From: Formosa sp. L2A11
Lineage (GTDB): Bacteria; Bacteroidota; Bacteroidia; Flavobacteriales; Flavobacteriaceae
Direction of reading: 5' to 3'
DNA: 64,000 nt
Assembly: GCF_009796865.1 (NCBI RefSeq)
Contig: NZ_CP047028.1
Coordinates: 558,001 to 622,000 of the forward strand
In this document: positions 9,541 to 18,264 of the stretch, piece by piece
How the letters are laid out: each line of letters opens with the position of its first letter
Position numbering within the stretch: position 1 is the stretch's first letter
Position numbers and translations under genes: made by a program
Notes under the pieces: generated by a model
What the model was told of the DNA's origin: nothing
What the model saw: only the letters and a program-made list of their open reading frames with translations
The model's database searches: none

Positions 9541-9869
9541 TGCATATAGATTTACCCGAAAAACGATACTACGGTATTGGCGAAGTAGCCAAAGCATTCG
9601 ATGTTAATGCCTCTTTAATCCGATTTTGGGAAAAAGAATTTGATGTACTTAAGCCTAAAAAAAATGCTAAAGGGAATAGAAAATTCACTCCAGAAGATAT
9701 AAAAAACCTGAAGCTAATTTATCATTTAGTCAAAGAACGAGGATTTACGCTAGACGGCGCAAAAGTTCACTTAAAGGAAGAAAAGAAAAAAACTTTAACT
9801 AACTTTGATATTATTGAGAAATTAGAAGACATAAAAAGTCAACTTATTCGAATTAAAAATCAACTTTAA
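9540..9869 (+). CDS. MerR family transcriptional regulator
   Basis: This 109-residue protein is essentially one MerR-type winged helix: YYGIGEVAKAFDVNASLIRFWEKEF at residues 10-34, the wing NRKFTPEDIKNL, and a short helical dimerisation tail. No Cys-rich effector domain is present, so it is unlikely to be a metal sensor. The ATG overlaps the last base of the M23 stop codon (TAATG), a coupling arrangement. It is conserved in this position after an M23 peptidase in flavobacteria as far as I recall, which suggests a role in cell-envelope gene control, but the target is unknown. Confidence 0.9.
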   Translation: MHIDLPEKRYYGIGEVAKAFDVNASLIRFWEKEFDVLKPKKNAKGNRKFTPEDIKNLKLIYHLVKERGFTLDGAKVHLKEEKKKTLTNFDIIEKLEDIKSQLIRIKNQL

Positions 9870-9884
9870 AAAAATCAATCAATC

Positions 9885-10484
9885 ATGAAAAAATGGTTAA
9901 TTCCAGTAATAATCATTGCGGTTATTGCAATGATAGGCTATAATTGGAGCGTAGGATTCAACAATACCGCTGTAAAATTAAATGAGAACGTAGGCGAAGC
10001 TTGGGGTAATGTACAAACCTCTTACCAACGTAGAAACGACCTTATTGGTAATCTTGTAAAAACAGTACAAGGTGCGGCAGATTTTGAAAGATCTACATTA
10101 ACAGATGTTATAGAAGCGCGTGCAAAAGCAACCTCTACAACAATAAACCCTGAAAACATTACACCAGAGCAATTAAAACAATTTAATGAAGCTCAAGGTG
10201 GTTTAAGTAGTGCATTATCTAGATTATTAGTTTCTGTAGAGCGTTACCCTGACTTAAAATCTAATCAAAACTTCTTGAAACTTCAAGACGAATTAACAAG
10301 TACAGAAAACACCATACAAACGGCTCGTGTGCGTTACAACGAAAACATTAAGCCTTATAACAATCATGTAAAAACATTCCCTAATTCATTATTAGCTGGA
10401 CTGTTTAATTTTGATGCTAAACCATATTTCGATGCTGAAGCAGGGGCTGAAAAACCTGTAGATGTCGATTTTGATTTCAAATAA
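9885..10484 (+). CDS. LemA family protein
   Basis: This 199-residue protein has one N-terminal transmembrane segment (about residues 4-22). A four-helix LemA domain follows, with the conserved signature NVGEAWGNVQTSYQRRNDLI around residues 34-53. The protein is a membrane-anchored helical bundle whose bulk lies outside the cytoplasm, of poorly understood function. LemA genes are commonly paired with TPM-domain genes, as here: the next gene starts 6 bases on, followed by a second TPM gene. That linkage suggests an envelope-associated complex, which is inference. Confidence 0.93.
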   Translation: MKKWLIPVIIIAVIAMIGYNWSVGFNNTAVKLNENVGEAWGNVQTSYQRRNDLIGNLVKTVQGAADFERSTLTDVIEARAKATSTTINPENITPEQLKQFNEAQGGLSSALSRLLVSVERYPDLKSNQNFLKLQDELTSTENTIQTARVRYNENIKPYNNHVKTFPNSLLAGLFNFDAKPYFDAEAGAEKPVDVDFDFK

Positions 10485-10490
10485 AAAACA

Positions 10491-10931
10491 ATGGATTCTA
10501 AAGTAGAAAGATTTCTAAGTCAAGACGAAGAAACTGAGATTGTAGAAGCAATTCGCGTTGCCGAGAAAGAAACTTCTGGCGAAATCCGTATTCATATAGA
10601 AAAAACAACTTCCATAGACGTTTACGAACGCGCTATGGAAGTTTTTTATATGCTTAAAATGAATAACACTAAACTTCAAAACGGTGTCCTTATTTATGTT
10701 GCTGTAGAAGATAAAACCTTTGTTATTTACGGGGACAAAGGCATAAACGATTTAGTTGATGATGATTTCTGGAACTCTACTAAAGATGTTATTCAATCCT
10801 ATTTTAAACAAGGTAAATTTAAAGAAGGCCTTGTTGAAGGTGTTTTAAGAGCAGGAAAAGAGCTTCAGGCTAATTTCCCTTGGGACGCTTCAGATATAAA
10901 TGAATTACCTAACGAAATTTCAAACGGATAG
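10491..10931 (+). CDS. TPM domain protein without signal peptide
   Basis: A 146-residue protein made almost entirely of one TPM (TLP18.3/Psb32/MOLO-1) domain. It has the expected order of an N-terminal helix pair (FLSQDEETEIVEAI), strands around EIRIHIE, NGVLIYVAVEDKTFVIYGDKGIND, then a helical end. There is no signal peptide or membrane segment, so it is the cytosolic or peripherally attached partner of the longer secreted TPM protein that follows. TPM domains have been reported to be phosphatase-like or protein-binding; I cannot say which applies here. It lies between lemA and the second TPM gene with 6- and 3-base gaps. Confidence 0.9.
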   Translation: MDSKVERFLSQDEETEIVEAIRVAEKETSGEIRIHIEKTTSIDVYERAMEVFYMLKMNNTKLQNGVLIYVAVEDKTFVIYGDKGINDLVDDDFWNSTKDVIQSYFKQGKFKEGLVEGVLRAGKELQANFPWDASDINELPNEISNG

Positions 10932-10934
10932 ATC

Positions 10935-11750
10935 GTGCAAAAATTAAAAAACACTTGTTTATTTTCATGTTACTGTATTATTTTTTGTTTCTCACAATTA
11001 GTTACAGCACAATTTGATATTCCTACAAAACCCGAATTCCAAACCAGTGTTTACGATTATATTAACTTATTATCCCCGACAGAGAAGAGTGCTCTAGAAA
11101 ATAAACTTGTAAAATATTCCGACACCACATCTACACAAATTGTTGTGGCTATTATCGCGACAACTAAAGGCGAAAACATTGGTTTATTAGCGCCAAAATG
11201 GGCTCAGAAATGGGGCGTTGGTCAAGCAAAAGAAGATAATGGTGTATTTATATTATTAGCTAAAGACGACCGTAAAATTTGGATCTCTCCAGGTTACGGC
11301 GTAGAGAATAGACTTACAGCCGGCGTTGTAGGAGAAATTACAAGAAATGTTATTATTCCGGAATTTAAAACGGGAAATTTCTACAGCGGTCTAGACAAAG
11401 GAGCAGATGCTGTTTTTCAACTCCTTATGGGAGAATACCAAGGCACAAGACAAGCAAATAAAACAAATGATTTTCCTATTGAGAAAATTATCTTCATGAT
11501 TGTAATCTTTATTTTTTTCGTAATCACCATATCTAAAAACAAACGCGGAGGCGGCGGTGGAAACGGAAATAACCGTAGACCTACAAGCATACTAGATGCT
11601 ATTATTTTAAGCAACATGGGACGCGGAAGTTACGGCGGCGGTTTCGGAGGATCTTCTTCTGGAAGCGGAGGCTTTGGCGGAGGAGGCGGTTTCGGTGGTG
11701 GCTTCGGAGGCGGAGGCTTTAGCGGTGGTGGTGCTGGCGGAAGCTGGTAA
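10935..11750 (+). CDS. TPM domain protein with membrane anchor and Gly-rich tail
   Basis: The 271-residue protein starts at a GTG 3 bases after the upstream stop; no better ATG precedes the signal peptide. It has a signal peptide (cleavage after VTAQ, about residue 25) and a TPM domain (about 30-165) with NGVFILLAKDDRKIWISPGYG. One transmembrane helix (about 185-200) is followed by a basic patch and a long Gly/Ser/Phe tail (about 205-271) made of GGGFGG-like units. This is the YgcG-type architecture: an extracytoplasmic TPM domain tethered to the membrane with a flexible tail on the other side. It ends the M23-MerR-LemA-TPM-TPM cluster. Confidence 0.92.
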   Translation: MQKLKNTCLFSCYCIIFCFSQLVTAQFDIPTKPEFQTSVYDYINLLSPTEKSALENKLVKYSDTTSTQIVVAIIATTKGENIGLLAPKWAQKWGVGQAKEDNGVFILLAKDDRKIWISPGYGVENRLTAGVVGEITRNVIIPEFKTGNFYSGLDKGADAVFQLLMGEYQGTRQANKTNDFPIEKIIFMIVIFIFFVITISKNKRGGGGGNGNNRRPTSILDAIILSNMGRGSYGGGFGGSSSGSGGFGGGGGFGGGFGGGGFSGGGAGGSW

Positions 11751-11942
11751 ACTTACATTATCAAATCTTCAATTTAATTCTCTTATTTTTTATTAATCTG
11801 ATTTCTTATCAGTTCATGGTGTTATGCTTTTTAGTTTCATCCTTTTTTAACTAACTTGAAAACAAAAGCTATGCTATTCTTATTACACCCTGCAATTTAT
11901 TGGTGTAAATATTGTTTTCCATAGCTAAGATATAAACGAGAC

Positions 11943-12884
11943 ATGCCTCTGTTTCTAGAAAATATACGTCCTATGAAAGCACCTTCAAAACTTATAATAA
12001 GTGTTATTATATTAATTCTAGTATCACTTTTACAACCTATATCCCAATTATTAACACGTATTACAAGCTTAGATTTTTCGTTTTTAGTAATTCAAAAACA
12101 AAACCTAATAGTCGCAGCTGCCGCGTGGGTAAGTATAGAGGTATTGCGCAAACTAAAGGTTAGATTTTTAAAACACTACGACATTTCTAAAGAGGATAAT
12201 TTACACTCTAGAAAAATATACACGCAATTTAATATCCTTGAAAAAGTCATTATTTTCATCATTATTATTGGGGCAATAGGACTGATATTGTTATCGTTTG
12301 ATAGTATTCGAAAATTTGGAGTTGGTCTTTTTGCTTCTGCAGGAGTGGCCGGAATTATATTAGGTCTGTCTGCACAAAAAGTTGTAGGAGCTTTACTTGC
12401 AGGAATACAGATTGCCATTACACAACCTTTTAGAATTGATGATGCTGTTGTTGTAGAAGGCGAATGGGGTTGGATTGAAGAAATTAACTTAACCTATGTT
12501 GTTGTTCGTGTTTGGGACAAAAGACGATTAGTATTACCGTCTTCATATTTCTTAGAAAAACCATTTCAAAATTGGACTAGAAATAATGCAGACATTATGG
12601 GAACCATATTTCTATACACAGATTACAACATCCCTTTTGATGATTTACGAACAGAATTAACACGTTTACTAGAAGGAAGTGAGTTGTGGGATGGAAAAGT
12701 AAATGTATTACAAGTCACAGAATCTAAAGAAACCACTGTAGAGTCTAGAATACTTGTGAGTGCAAAAAACTCTCCTATGGCTTGGGATTTACGTGTTTAT
12801 ATTAGAGAAAAAATGATAGCATACATTCAAAAAAATTACCCAGATAGTTTACCTAGAACACGAATTGTTATGGAACAAAAATAA
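11943..12884 (+). CDS. MscS-family mechanosensitive ion channel
   Basis: A 313-residue small-conductance channel protein. Three transmembrane helices are visible (about 13-35, 42-60 and 96-116), followed by the pore helix FASAGVAGIILGLSAQKVVGALLAGIQ with the Gly/Ala pattern of MscS TM3. The beta domain follows with RIDDAVVVEGEWGWIEEI and RLVLPSSYFLEKPFQNWTR. It releases solutes on hypo-osmotic shock at the inner membrane. An ATG ten codons downstream (11973) is an alternative start. The gene stands alone: 192 bases separate it from the TPM operon and a bidirectional terminator follows. Confidence 0.93.
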   Translation: MPLFLENIRPMKAPSKLIISVIILILVSLLQPISQLLTRITSLDFSFLVIQKQNLIVAAAAWVSIEVLRKLKVRFLKHYDISKEDNLHSRKIYTQFNILEKVIIFIIIIGAIGLILLSFDSIRKFGVGLFASAGVAGIILGLSAQKVVGALLAGIQIAITQPFRIDDAVVVEGEWGWIEEINLTYVVVRVWDKRRLVLPSSYFLEKPFQNWTRNNADIMGTIFLYTDYNIPFDDLRTELTRLLEGSELWDGKVNVLQVTESKETTVESRILVSAKNSPMAWDLRVYIREKMIAYIQKNYPDSLPRTRIVMEQK

Positions 12885-12910
12885 ATTTAGACTTCCTCTT
12901 ATAAAAAGAT

Positions 12911-12940
12911 AAAGCCCGTTCTGTATAGAACGGGCTTTCT
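12911..12940. terminator. bidirectional terminator between mscS and der
   Basis: A perfect 12-bp stem (AAAGCCCGTTCT / AGAACGGGCTTT) closes on GTAT, with T-rich sequence on both strands. It serves the two convergent genes on either side. Confidence 0.85.
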
Positions 12941-12959
12941 TAATTAAATAAAATTTTTA

Positions 12960-14267
12960 TTATTTCTTACGCATATATACGCTTACAGGTACGCCGTTAA
13001 AATCGAAACGCTCACGTAATTTATTTTCTAAAAATCGTCTATATGGATCTTTTATATACTGTGGTAAATTACAGAAAAAAGCAAATTGTGGTTGCGGTGT
13101 TGGCAACTGTGTAATAAACTTAATTTTTACAAATTTTGCTTTATACGCTGGTGGCGGATAGCTCTCTATAATTGGCAACATCACTTCGTTTAAAACACTT
13201 GTTTTAATTTTCTTAGATCTGTTTTTATAAACTTCTACAGCTGTTTCTATTGCTTTAAAAATACGTTGCTTATTTAATACAGAAATAAACACGATTGGCA
13301 CATCTGTAAAAGGTTCCATCTCGCGACGAATTTGTCTTTCGAATTCTTTAGCCGAATTGGTTTCCTTTTCAACCAAATCCCATTTATTTACAAGAATAAC
13401 AATACCTTTTCTGTTGCGTTCTGCTAACCAAAAAATATTCTGAACTTGTCCGTCAAAACCTCTAGTAGCATCTAACACAATAATACATACATCACTATGC
13501 TCTATGGCACGCACACTACGCATTACAGAATAAAATTCTAAATCTTCTTTTACTTTAGACTTACGACGAATTCCTGCCGTATCGACTAAATTAAATTCAA
13601 ATCCGAAACGATTATATTTTGTATCGATAGAATCACGAGTCGTTCCAGCTATGTCTGTAACAATGTAACGCTCTTGACCTATTAATGCATTTATAAAAGA
13701 AGATTTCCCAGCATTAGGGCGACCAACTACCGCAAAACGAGGTAAAGCATCTTCTTCCTCCTCTTCTTCTTGTTCTGGTAAAGCTTCAACAAGAGCATCT
13801 AATAAATCTCCTGTTCCACTACCGTTAATACTTGCAATTGTAAAATATTCGCCTAAACCTAAAGAATAAAATTCTACAGCATCTTCGGCACGTTTTCCGT
13901 TATCTACTTTATTAACGACTAAAAATACAGGCTTAGAAACTTTACGTAACAACTTTGCTACGTCTTCATCCATTCCTGTGACTCCAGTCTCAACATCAAC
14001 CATAAAAATAATGGCATCTGCTTCTTCAATAGCTAAAACCACTTGTTTATCGATCTCAGCTTCAAATACATCATCGCTCCCTTTTACATATCCACCTGTA
14101 TCTATTAAAGAAAACTCCTTCCCGTTCCAATCGCTTTTTCCGTAATGTCTATCTCGAGTTACCCCGCTAACTGCATCTACAATGGCTTCACGTCGTTGTA
14201 TTAAACGATTAAAAAATGTTGACTTTCCAACATTTGGTCTTCCTACTATGGCTACTATATTACTCAT
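12960..14267 (-). CDS. der: ribosome biogenesis GTPase Der (EngA)
   Basis: The 435-residue length and tandem GTPase domains are diagnostic. G1 motifs are GRPNVGKST (about 8-16) and GRPNAGKSS (about 182-190), each followed by DTGG or DTAG and NKVD or NKWD. A C-terminal KH-like domain ends at VYMRKK. An acidic linker (EEEEEEED) joins the two G domains. Der acts in maturation of the large ribosomal subunit in the cytosol. A TACCTTTG element at 14285-14292 on the minus strand predicts a very short 5' leader (about 12 bases). Confidence 0.98.
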   Translation of the reverse strand: MSNIVAIVGRPNVGKSTFFNRLIQRREAIVDAVSGVTRDRHYGKSDWNGKEFSLIDTGGYVKGSDDVFEAEIDKQVVLAIEEADAIIFMVDVETGVTGMDEDVAKLLRKVSKPVFLVVNKVDNGKRAEDAVEFYSLGLGEYFTIASINGSGTGDLLDALVEALPEQEEEEEEDALPRFAVVGRPNAGKSSFINALIGQERYIVTDIAGTTRDSIDTKYNRFGFEFNLVDTAGIRRKSKVKEDLEFYSVMRSVRAIEHSDVCIIVLDATRGFDGQVQNIFWLAERNRKGIVILVNKWDLVEKETNSAKEFERQIRREMEPFTDVPIVFISVLNKQRIFKAIETAVEVYKNRSKKIKTSVLNEVMLPIIESYPPPAYKAKFVKIKFITQLPTPQPQFAFFCNLPQYIKDPYRRFLENKLRERFDFNGVPVSVYMRKK

Positions 14268-14284
14268 ACACTTTTAATTGTCTG

Positions 14285-14292
14285 CAAAGGTA
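14285..14292 (-). promoter_or_regulatory. probable -7 element of der
   Basis: The minus strand reads TACCTTTG followed by CAGAC, 18 bases before the ATG. It matches TAnnTTTG; no clear -33 TTG. Confidence 0.45.
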
Positions 14293-14407
14293 GTGTTTAG
14301 ATATTTAAGAAAAAACTGTATTTTAACGCATTCTATTTTAAACATCATAAAAAACATGATATTAGATAATGACATTGTGCTTCGGCCTAGATTTAACTTA
14401 AACTTAC

Positions 14408-14851
14408 ATGAACGCAATGAAGTTGTTTTTGTCTGTTTTTGAAAATTTAAAAAATACTCAAACTGAATTTATTGTATCTCGTGTAGACGACCATGTTTTT
14501 ATTCGAATTCCGAAACAAAAACAGCACTTTTGGTCACCTCAACTACACCTTGAGATTAACGAACTTGAAGACAAAACATCCAGTATTCATGGTCTTTTCG
14601 GGCCAAATCCAACTGTCTGGACGCTTTTTATGTTTCTACACTTTGTTGTTGCTATGCTATTTATTGGTTTTTGTATTTGGGGGTATTCTAATTGGGCGCT
14701 TAATATAACATACGGCATGCAATTGGGGGTGTGCATAACTATGATCATACTTTGGTTTGCACTATATTTTATTGGTCGTGCTGGTCGTGCAAAAGGTAAA
14801 AACGATATGATTTTATTGCATCATTTTATGAAACAAAATCTAAAATTATAA
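14408..14851 (+). CDS. two-TM membrane protein of unknown function
   Basis: A 147-residue protein with an N-terminal soluble part (about 1-70), including QKQHFWSPQLHLEINE, then two transmembrane helices (about 75-97 and 104-124). A basic stretch (GRAGRAKGKND) and a short cytosolic tail follow. I do not recognise a named domain. It sits between the two GTPase genes der and era, divergent from der and convergent with era (4 bases between stops). Position next to GTPases does not by itself give a function. A second overlapping frame in the same region is a shadow. Confidence 0.75.
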   Translation: MNAMKLFLSVFENLKNTQTEFIVSRVDDHVFIRIPKQKQHFWSPQLHLEINELEDKTSSIHGLFGPNPTVWTLFMFLHFVVAMLFIGFCIWGYSNWALNITYGMQLGVCITMIILWFALYFIGRAGRAKGKNDMILLHHFMKQNLKL

Positions 14852-14855
14852 AGTT

Positions 14856-15740
14856 TTACTTCTGATTATATCCAAAACGACGTAATTGATTAGAGTTTGA
14901 ACGCCAATTTTTATTCACTTTTACGTATAATTCTAAGTGAATTTGTTTTCCGAAGAATTTCTCTAAATCTTTTCTTGCTTCTACTCCAACACGTTTTAAG
15001 GCAGATCCTTTATGACCAATGATAATTCCTTTTTGTGTTTCGCGTTCTACCATAATTACAGAACGTACACGAATAATTTTTTCTTCTTCAAAAAACTCTT
15101 CCGTATCTACTTCTACAGCATAAGGAATTTCCTTTTTGTAGTGTAATAAAATCTTTTCACGAATGGTCTCATTAATAAAGAAACGTTCTGGCTTATCTGT
15201 TAATTGATCTTTTGGATAAAATGGTGGCGAATCTGGAAGCAACTCGATAATACGATTAAAAACTTCAGACACATTAAAGCCTTCTAAAGCAGAAATAGGA
15301 AATATTTCAGCATTTGGCACTTTACTACTCCACAATCCCACTTGTGCTTCAAGTTGCTCCTGATCTGATTTATCAATTTTATTTAATAACAATAAAACAG
15401 GAATTTTAGCACTTGTTATTTTATTAAAAAAGGCTTCGTCTTTCAACTCTGTTTCACCAATTTCAACCATGTACACTAAAACATCTGCATCTTCGAAGGC
15501 TGATTTTACAAAATCCATCATAGACGACTGCAACTCGTAAGCCGGTTTAATAATTCCTGGTGTGTCTGATAAAATCACCTGAAAATCGTCTCCGTTTACA
15601 ATACCTAAAATACGATGACGCGTGGTTTGTGCTTTAGACGTAATTATGGATAATTTCTCACCCACAAACGCATTCATTAATGTTGATTTCCCAACGTTTG
15701 GATTTCCAATAATATTTACAAAACCTGCCTTATGATTCAT
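14856..15740 (-). CDS. era: GTPase Era
   Basis: A 294-residue GTPase that binds 16S rRNA and assists small-subunit maturation. The G1 motif GNPNVGKSTL is at residues 12-21, G3 is DTPG, and G4 is LNKID. The C-terminal KH domain contains VIMVERETQKGIIIGHKGSALKRV. A minus-strand TAACTTTG element at 15764-15771 predicts a leader of roughly 18 bases. Length and motif order are standard. Confidence 0.98.
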   Translation of the reverse strand: MNHKAGFVNIIGNPNVGKSTLMNAFVGEKLSIITSKAQTTRHRILGIVNGDDFQVILSDTPGIIKPAYELQSSMMDFVKSAFEDADVLVYMVEIGETELKDEAFFNKITSAKIPVLLLLNKIDKSDQEQLEAQVGLWSSKVPNAEIFPISALEGFNVSEVFNRIIELLPDSPPFYPKDQLTDKPERFFINETIREKILLHYKKEIPYAVEVDTEEFFEEEKIIRVRSVIMVERETQKGIIIGHKGSALKRVGVEARKDLEKFFGKQIHLELYVKVNKNWRSNSNQLRRFGYNQK

Positions 15741-15763
15741 CTTTTACTGCATTTTAGTAGTTG

Positions 15764-15771
15764 CAAAGTTA
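15764..15771 (-). promoter_or_regulatory. probable -7 element of era
   Basis: The minus strand reads TAACTTTG followed by CAACT, 24 bases before the era ATG. It matches TAnnTTTG; the -33 box is not evident. Confidence 0.45.
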
Positions 15772-15881
15772 CAACCTTGGTTTATTAAATCCGCTTTTAC
15801 ACGAATAATACTTCATTTTTAACTAAAAAAAGCGACTAAGAATATATTAATCGCTTTAAATATTTAGTTTTAATACGTTTA

Positions 15882-16304
15882 TTACATTCCAACTAAGCTC
15901 AATGCTTGTTTTAAAATGTCTGGGTTACTAGAAATCCAACTCATTACTTTAGTTGTTAATCCAGGGTTACTCATAGCGTACTGTAATAATTTAGCTTTGG
16001 TACCAGAACCTGATAAATAATTTGCAACCTGAGTTTTAGTATCAGAACTTGATGTTAAATAATCTGTAACTTGTGTACTTAATGAAGAACTAGGATTTGA
16101 AACTATAGCATCTTTTACTTTAGTTTGTGTTTCAGAGCTATTTAAAAAGTAAGACTGCATTTGATCTATTGCCATACCTGAAATTAATGAACTCGTTGAA
16201 GAACTTGAACTTTCAGTACTACTTGTTGTTGATTTTGTTGAATCACAGCTATAAAACGCTGTAAAGCTTAAGGCTAATGCCAATACTACTACTGATTTTT
16301 TCAT
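15882..16304 (-). CDS. Ser/Thr-rich lipoprotein with degenerate helical repeats
   Basis: A 140-residue protein with a lipoprotein signal (MKKSVVVLALALSFTAFYSC, Cys at residue 20), then a Ser/Thr linker (about 21-40). The rest is built of about five units of 13-15 residues with the rough pattern S-x-T-K-x-x-V-x-x-Y-L-x-S-x. Examples are SLSTQVTDYLTSS, SDTKTQVANYLSGS, GTKAKLLQYAMSNP and GLTTKVMSWISSNP. I know no family name for this. The repeats probably form short amphipathic helices displayed on the periplasmic side or on the outer membrane. It lies between era and the VF530 gene with gaps of 141 and 27 bases. Confidence 0.75.
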   Translation of the reverse strand: MKKSVVVLALALSFTAFYSCDSTKSTTSSTESSSSSTSSLISGMAIDQMQSYFLNSSETQTKVKDAIVSNPSSSLSTQVTDYLTSSSDTKTQVANYLSGSGTKAKLLQYAMSNPGLTTKVMSWISSNPDILKQALSLVGM

Positions 16305-16331
16305 AATTATTGTTTTAAATGAATTTTACTT

Positions 16332-16553
16332 TTATTTATTTTTAAGCATCTTTAAATACATCTGTTCTACCTTGGTTCTTGCCCATGGTGTACGTCTTAA
16401 AAACTTTAAACTAGATTTTATAGATGGGTCTTCTGTAAAACAACGAATTTTTATGTTGTAACCCATATATTCCCATCCATAATGCGCTTCTAGATCTACT
16501 AAAATCTGTTCTAATTTTACACCGTGTAAAGAATTATTTGGCTGACTTTCCAT
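16332..16553 (-). CDS. VF530 family (DUF2132) small DNA-binding-like protein
   Basis: I choose the ATG at 16553, giving 73 residues that start MESQPNNSLHGVKLEQIL. A longer in-frame ORF upstream runs through the helicase gene in another frame and is not coding. The protein matches the VF530 family, whose diagnostic features are the LHGVKLEQIL start, LVDLEAHYGWEYMGYNIKI, then the basic KFLRRTPWARTKVEQMYL end. VF530 proteins are small helical proteins; the founding member is described as DNA-binding. The start codon lies 4 bases after the helicase stop, so it is cotranscribed with it and possibly acts with it in nucleic-acid metabolism (inference). Confidence 0.9.
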   Translation of the reverse strand: MESQPNNSLHGVKLEQILVDLEAHYGWEYMGYNIKIRCFTEDPSIKSSLKFLRRTPWARTKVEQMYLKMLKNK

Positions 16554-16557
16554 AAAA

Positions 16558-17832
16558 TTAATTTCGTCTATCTCTAGATCTGCGCCCAGAATTTGAAGTA
16601 TTACTACTTTTTGTTGATTTTCTACCTGAATTATTATTTCCCCCTCCTCTTGGAGCTCTTCTACCACCACCTTGCTTAACAGGTTCTGTAGATGCATTAG
16701 GGTCAGGCTCGAAACCTTCAATAATTTCTACAGGAATTTTCATTCCTATTAATTTCTGAATATCTGTTAAAAACGAAGTTTCATCTGCACTTACTAAAGA
16801 AATGGCAATTCCACTTGCTCCTGCTCTACCTGTTCTACCAATACGGTGAACGTAATCTTCAGGAATATTTGGAATCTCGAAGTTAATAACATGTGGTAAT
16901 AATGGAATATCTAAACCACGTGCTGCAATATCTGTTGCAACCATAACACGAATACTTCCATCTTTAAAACCAGCCAAAGCTTTTGTTCTAGCACCTTGAC
17001 TTTTATTTCCATGAATAGCTGCGGCAGTTATACCTGCAGAAATCATTTTTTTAGTCAGGTTATTAGCACCGTGTTTTGTTCTTGTAAAAACTAAAACTTG
17101 TTGCCAATTGCCTTCGGAAATCATTTTAATAATCAATCCTGTTTTTTTGGCTTTAGCAACACGAAATACTTTTTGCTTAATAACCTCTACCGTTGTATTT
17201 TCTGGAGTTGCTTCTACAGAAACAGGATGTGTTAAAATACCTGTTGCTAATCTTTTAATATCCTTAGAGAACGTTGCAGAAAACATTAAATTCTGACGTT
17301 TCTTAGGGATTAACTTAATTATACGTTCTATATCTCTTACAAATCCCATGTCTAACATACGGTCTGCTTCGTCTAAAACAAAAATCTCTACATTAGATAA
17401 AGACAATACGTTTTGGTTACATAAGTCTAACAATCTCCCCGGAGTTGCAACTAAAACATCTACACCGCGTCTAAGTTGAGCGACTTGCGGACGTTGATTA
17501 ACACCTCCAAAAATTACAGCAGATCTTATATCTAAAAACTCGCTATATTCTTTTACATTTTCAAAAATTTGCGCCGCTAGTTCTCGTGTTGGCGTAAGTA
17601 TTAAAGCGCGTACGGGACGCTGTCTTTTTATTGTTCCTTCACTTAAAATTTGAAGTAATGGTAATGTAAAACCTGCTGTTTTACCTGTACCAGTTTGTGC
17701 CGATGCCAATACATCCTTCCCTTCTAAAATGGGTGGGATTGCTTTTTCTTGTATTGGAGATGGCTTGTCGTATCCTTTTTTATTGATTGCTTTCAATAAG
17801 GCATCAGATAGGCCTAGTGAATTAAATGACAT
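16558..17832 (-). CDS. DEAD-box ATP-dependent RNA helicase (RhlE/DeaD type)
   Basis: A 424-residue helicase with all the core motifs: Q motif ([11 protein letters not shown]), motif I AQTGTGKT (about 44-51), PTRELA, DEAD (about 152-155), SAT, and motif [13 protein letters not shown] low-complexity Arg/Gly/Ser/Asn tail (about 385-424) should bind RNA loosely. It acts in RNA remodelling, ribosome assembly or mRNA decay. The minus-strand TACTTTTG element at 17891-17898 implies a 5' leader of about 50 bases, longer than those of the neighbouring GTPases. Such leaders are common on cold-induced helicase genes, but no cold-box can be confirmed by eye. Confidence 0.95.
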   Translation of the reverse strand: MSFNSLGLSDALLKAINKKGYDKPSPIQEKAIPPILEGKDVLASAQTGTGKTAGFTLPLLQILSEGTIKRQRPVRALILTPTRELAAQIFENVKEYSEFLDIRSAVIFGGVNQRPQVAQLRRGVDVLVATPGRLLDLCNQNVLSLSNVEIFVLDEADRMLDMGFVRDIERIIKLIPKKRQNLMFSATFSKDIKRLATGILTHPVSVEATPENTTVEVIKQKVFRVAKAKKTGLIIKMISEGNWQQVLVFTRTKHGANNLTKKMISAGITAAAIHGNKSQGARTKALAGFKDGSIRVMVATDIAARGLDIPLLPHVINFEIPNIPEDYVHRIGRTGRAGASGIAISLVSADETSFLTDIQKLIGMKIPVEIIEGFEPDPNASTEPVKQGGGRRAPRGGGNNNSGRKSTKSSNTSNSGRRSRDRRN

Positions 17833-18264
17833 ACATTATTATTGTAGAAAATGACATACTATATTATTAATGTCATTCTTTATGAAGTTGCAAAAGTACA
17901 CTTAATTTTTCATGAAAAATATCATTTTAAGAAGAGTTACCAAAATTAGAGTTACAAATCACGCTTAAAACCAAACCATAACCTGCTTGTTTTTAGCAAT
18001 TTTTCTGTTTTTAATAGGCTATTTTATCTTCTTCCTATTTAACAAATAATTTATCTAACCCTTTAACACTTCTATATAGACGCCAAAAATAGTTATAAGC
18101 CATGTATAGTAATGCCTCCTTATAAACAGGAGGAATATCTATTAAAAATAGAAGCTTTACAATAATTGTAAAAGAATAAAATAACACCTAAAATAAATCG
18201 TATTTTTACACACCGTTTATCAGCTTTAGAAAAACAGTTTTTCTGAAGTAAAATTTATAATACA
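17833..18264. other. 432-base divergent intergenic region between the helicase and hemN
   Basis: It holds the probable helicase promoter core (TACTTTTG, minus strand, 17891-17898) and a small GTG-start ORF candidate on the minus strand (18035-18187). It also holds a CCTCC/GGAGG hairpin near 18114-18133, which lies inside that ORF. Nothing else is recognisable. Confidence 0.6.
18035..18187 (-). CDS. candidate 50-residue membrane-associated small protein
   Basis: An open frame from a GTG at 18187 (preceded directly by an in-frame TAG) to TAG at 18035 encodes 50 residues. It has a hydrophobic start (LFYSFTIIVKLLFLIDI) and a basic, aromatic-rich end (YNYFWRLYRSVKGLDKLFVK). The composition looks more protein-like than random AT-rich DNA, with a plausible amphipathic C-terminus. 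I do not recognise it. Against it: GTG start, no visible RBS, and short length. It could also be the tail of a decayed gene. Confidence 0.3.
   Translation of the reverse strand: MLFYSFTIIVKLLFLIDIPPVYKEALLYMAYNYFWRLYRSVKGLDKLFVK

Noticed and set aside
11417-11617. Antisense ORF inside the TPM gene
   Set aside because: A product of the GGC/GGA-rich tail read backwards (Pro runs); no independent features.
16554-16721. Longer start for the VF530 gene
   Set aside because: The extension overlaps the helicase coding region in another frame and reads as random; family members start near the LHGVKLEQIL block.
18114-18133. CCTCC/GGAGG hairpin as an anti-Shine-Dalgarno or regulatory RNA
   Set aside because: Only five pairs, inside the candidate small ORF, and Shine-Dalgarno use is rare in this group.
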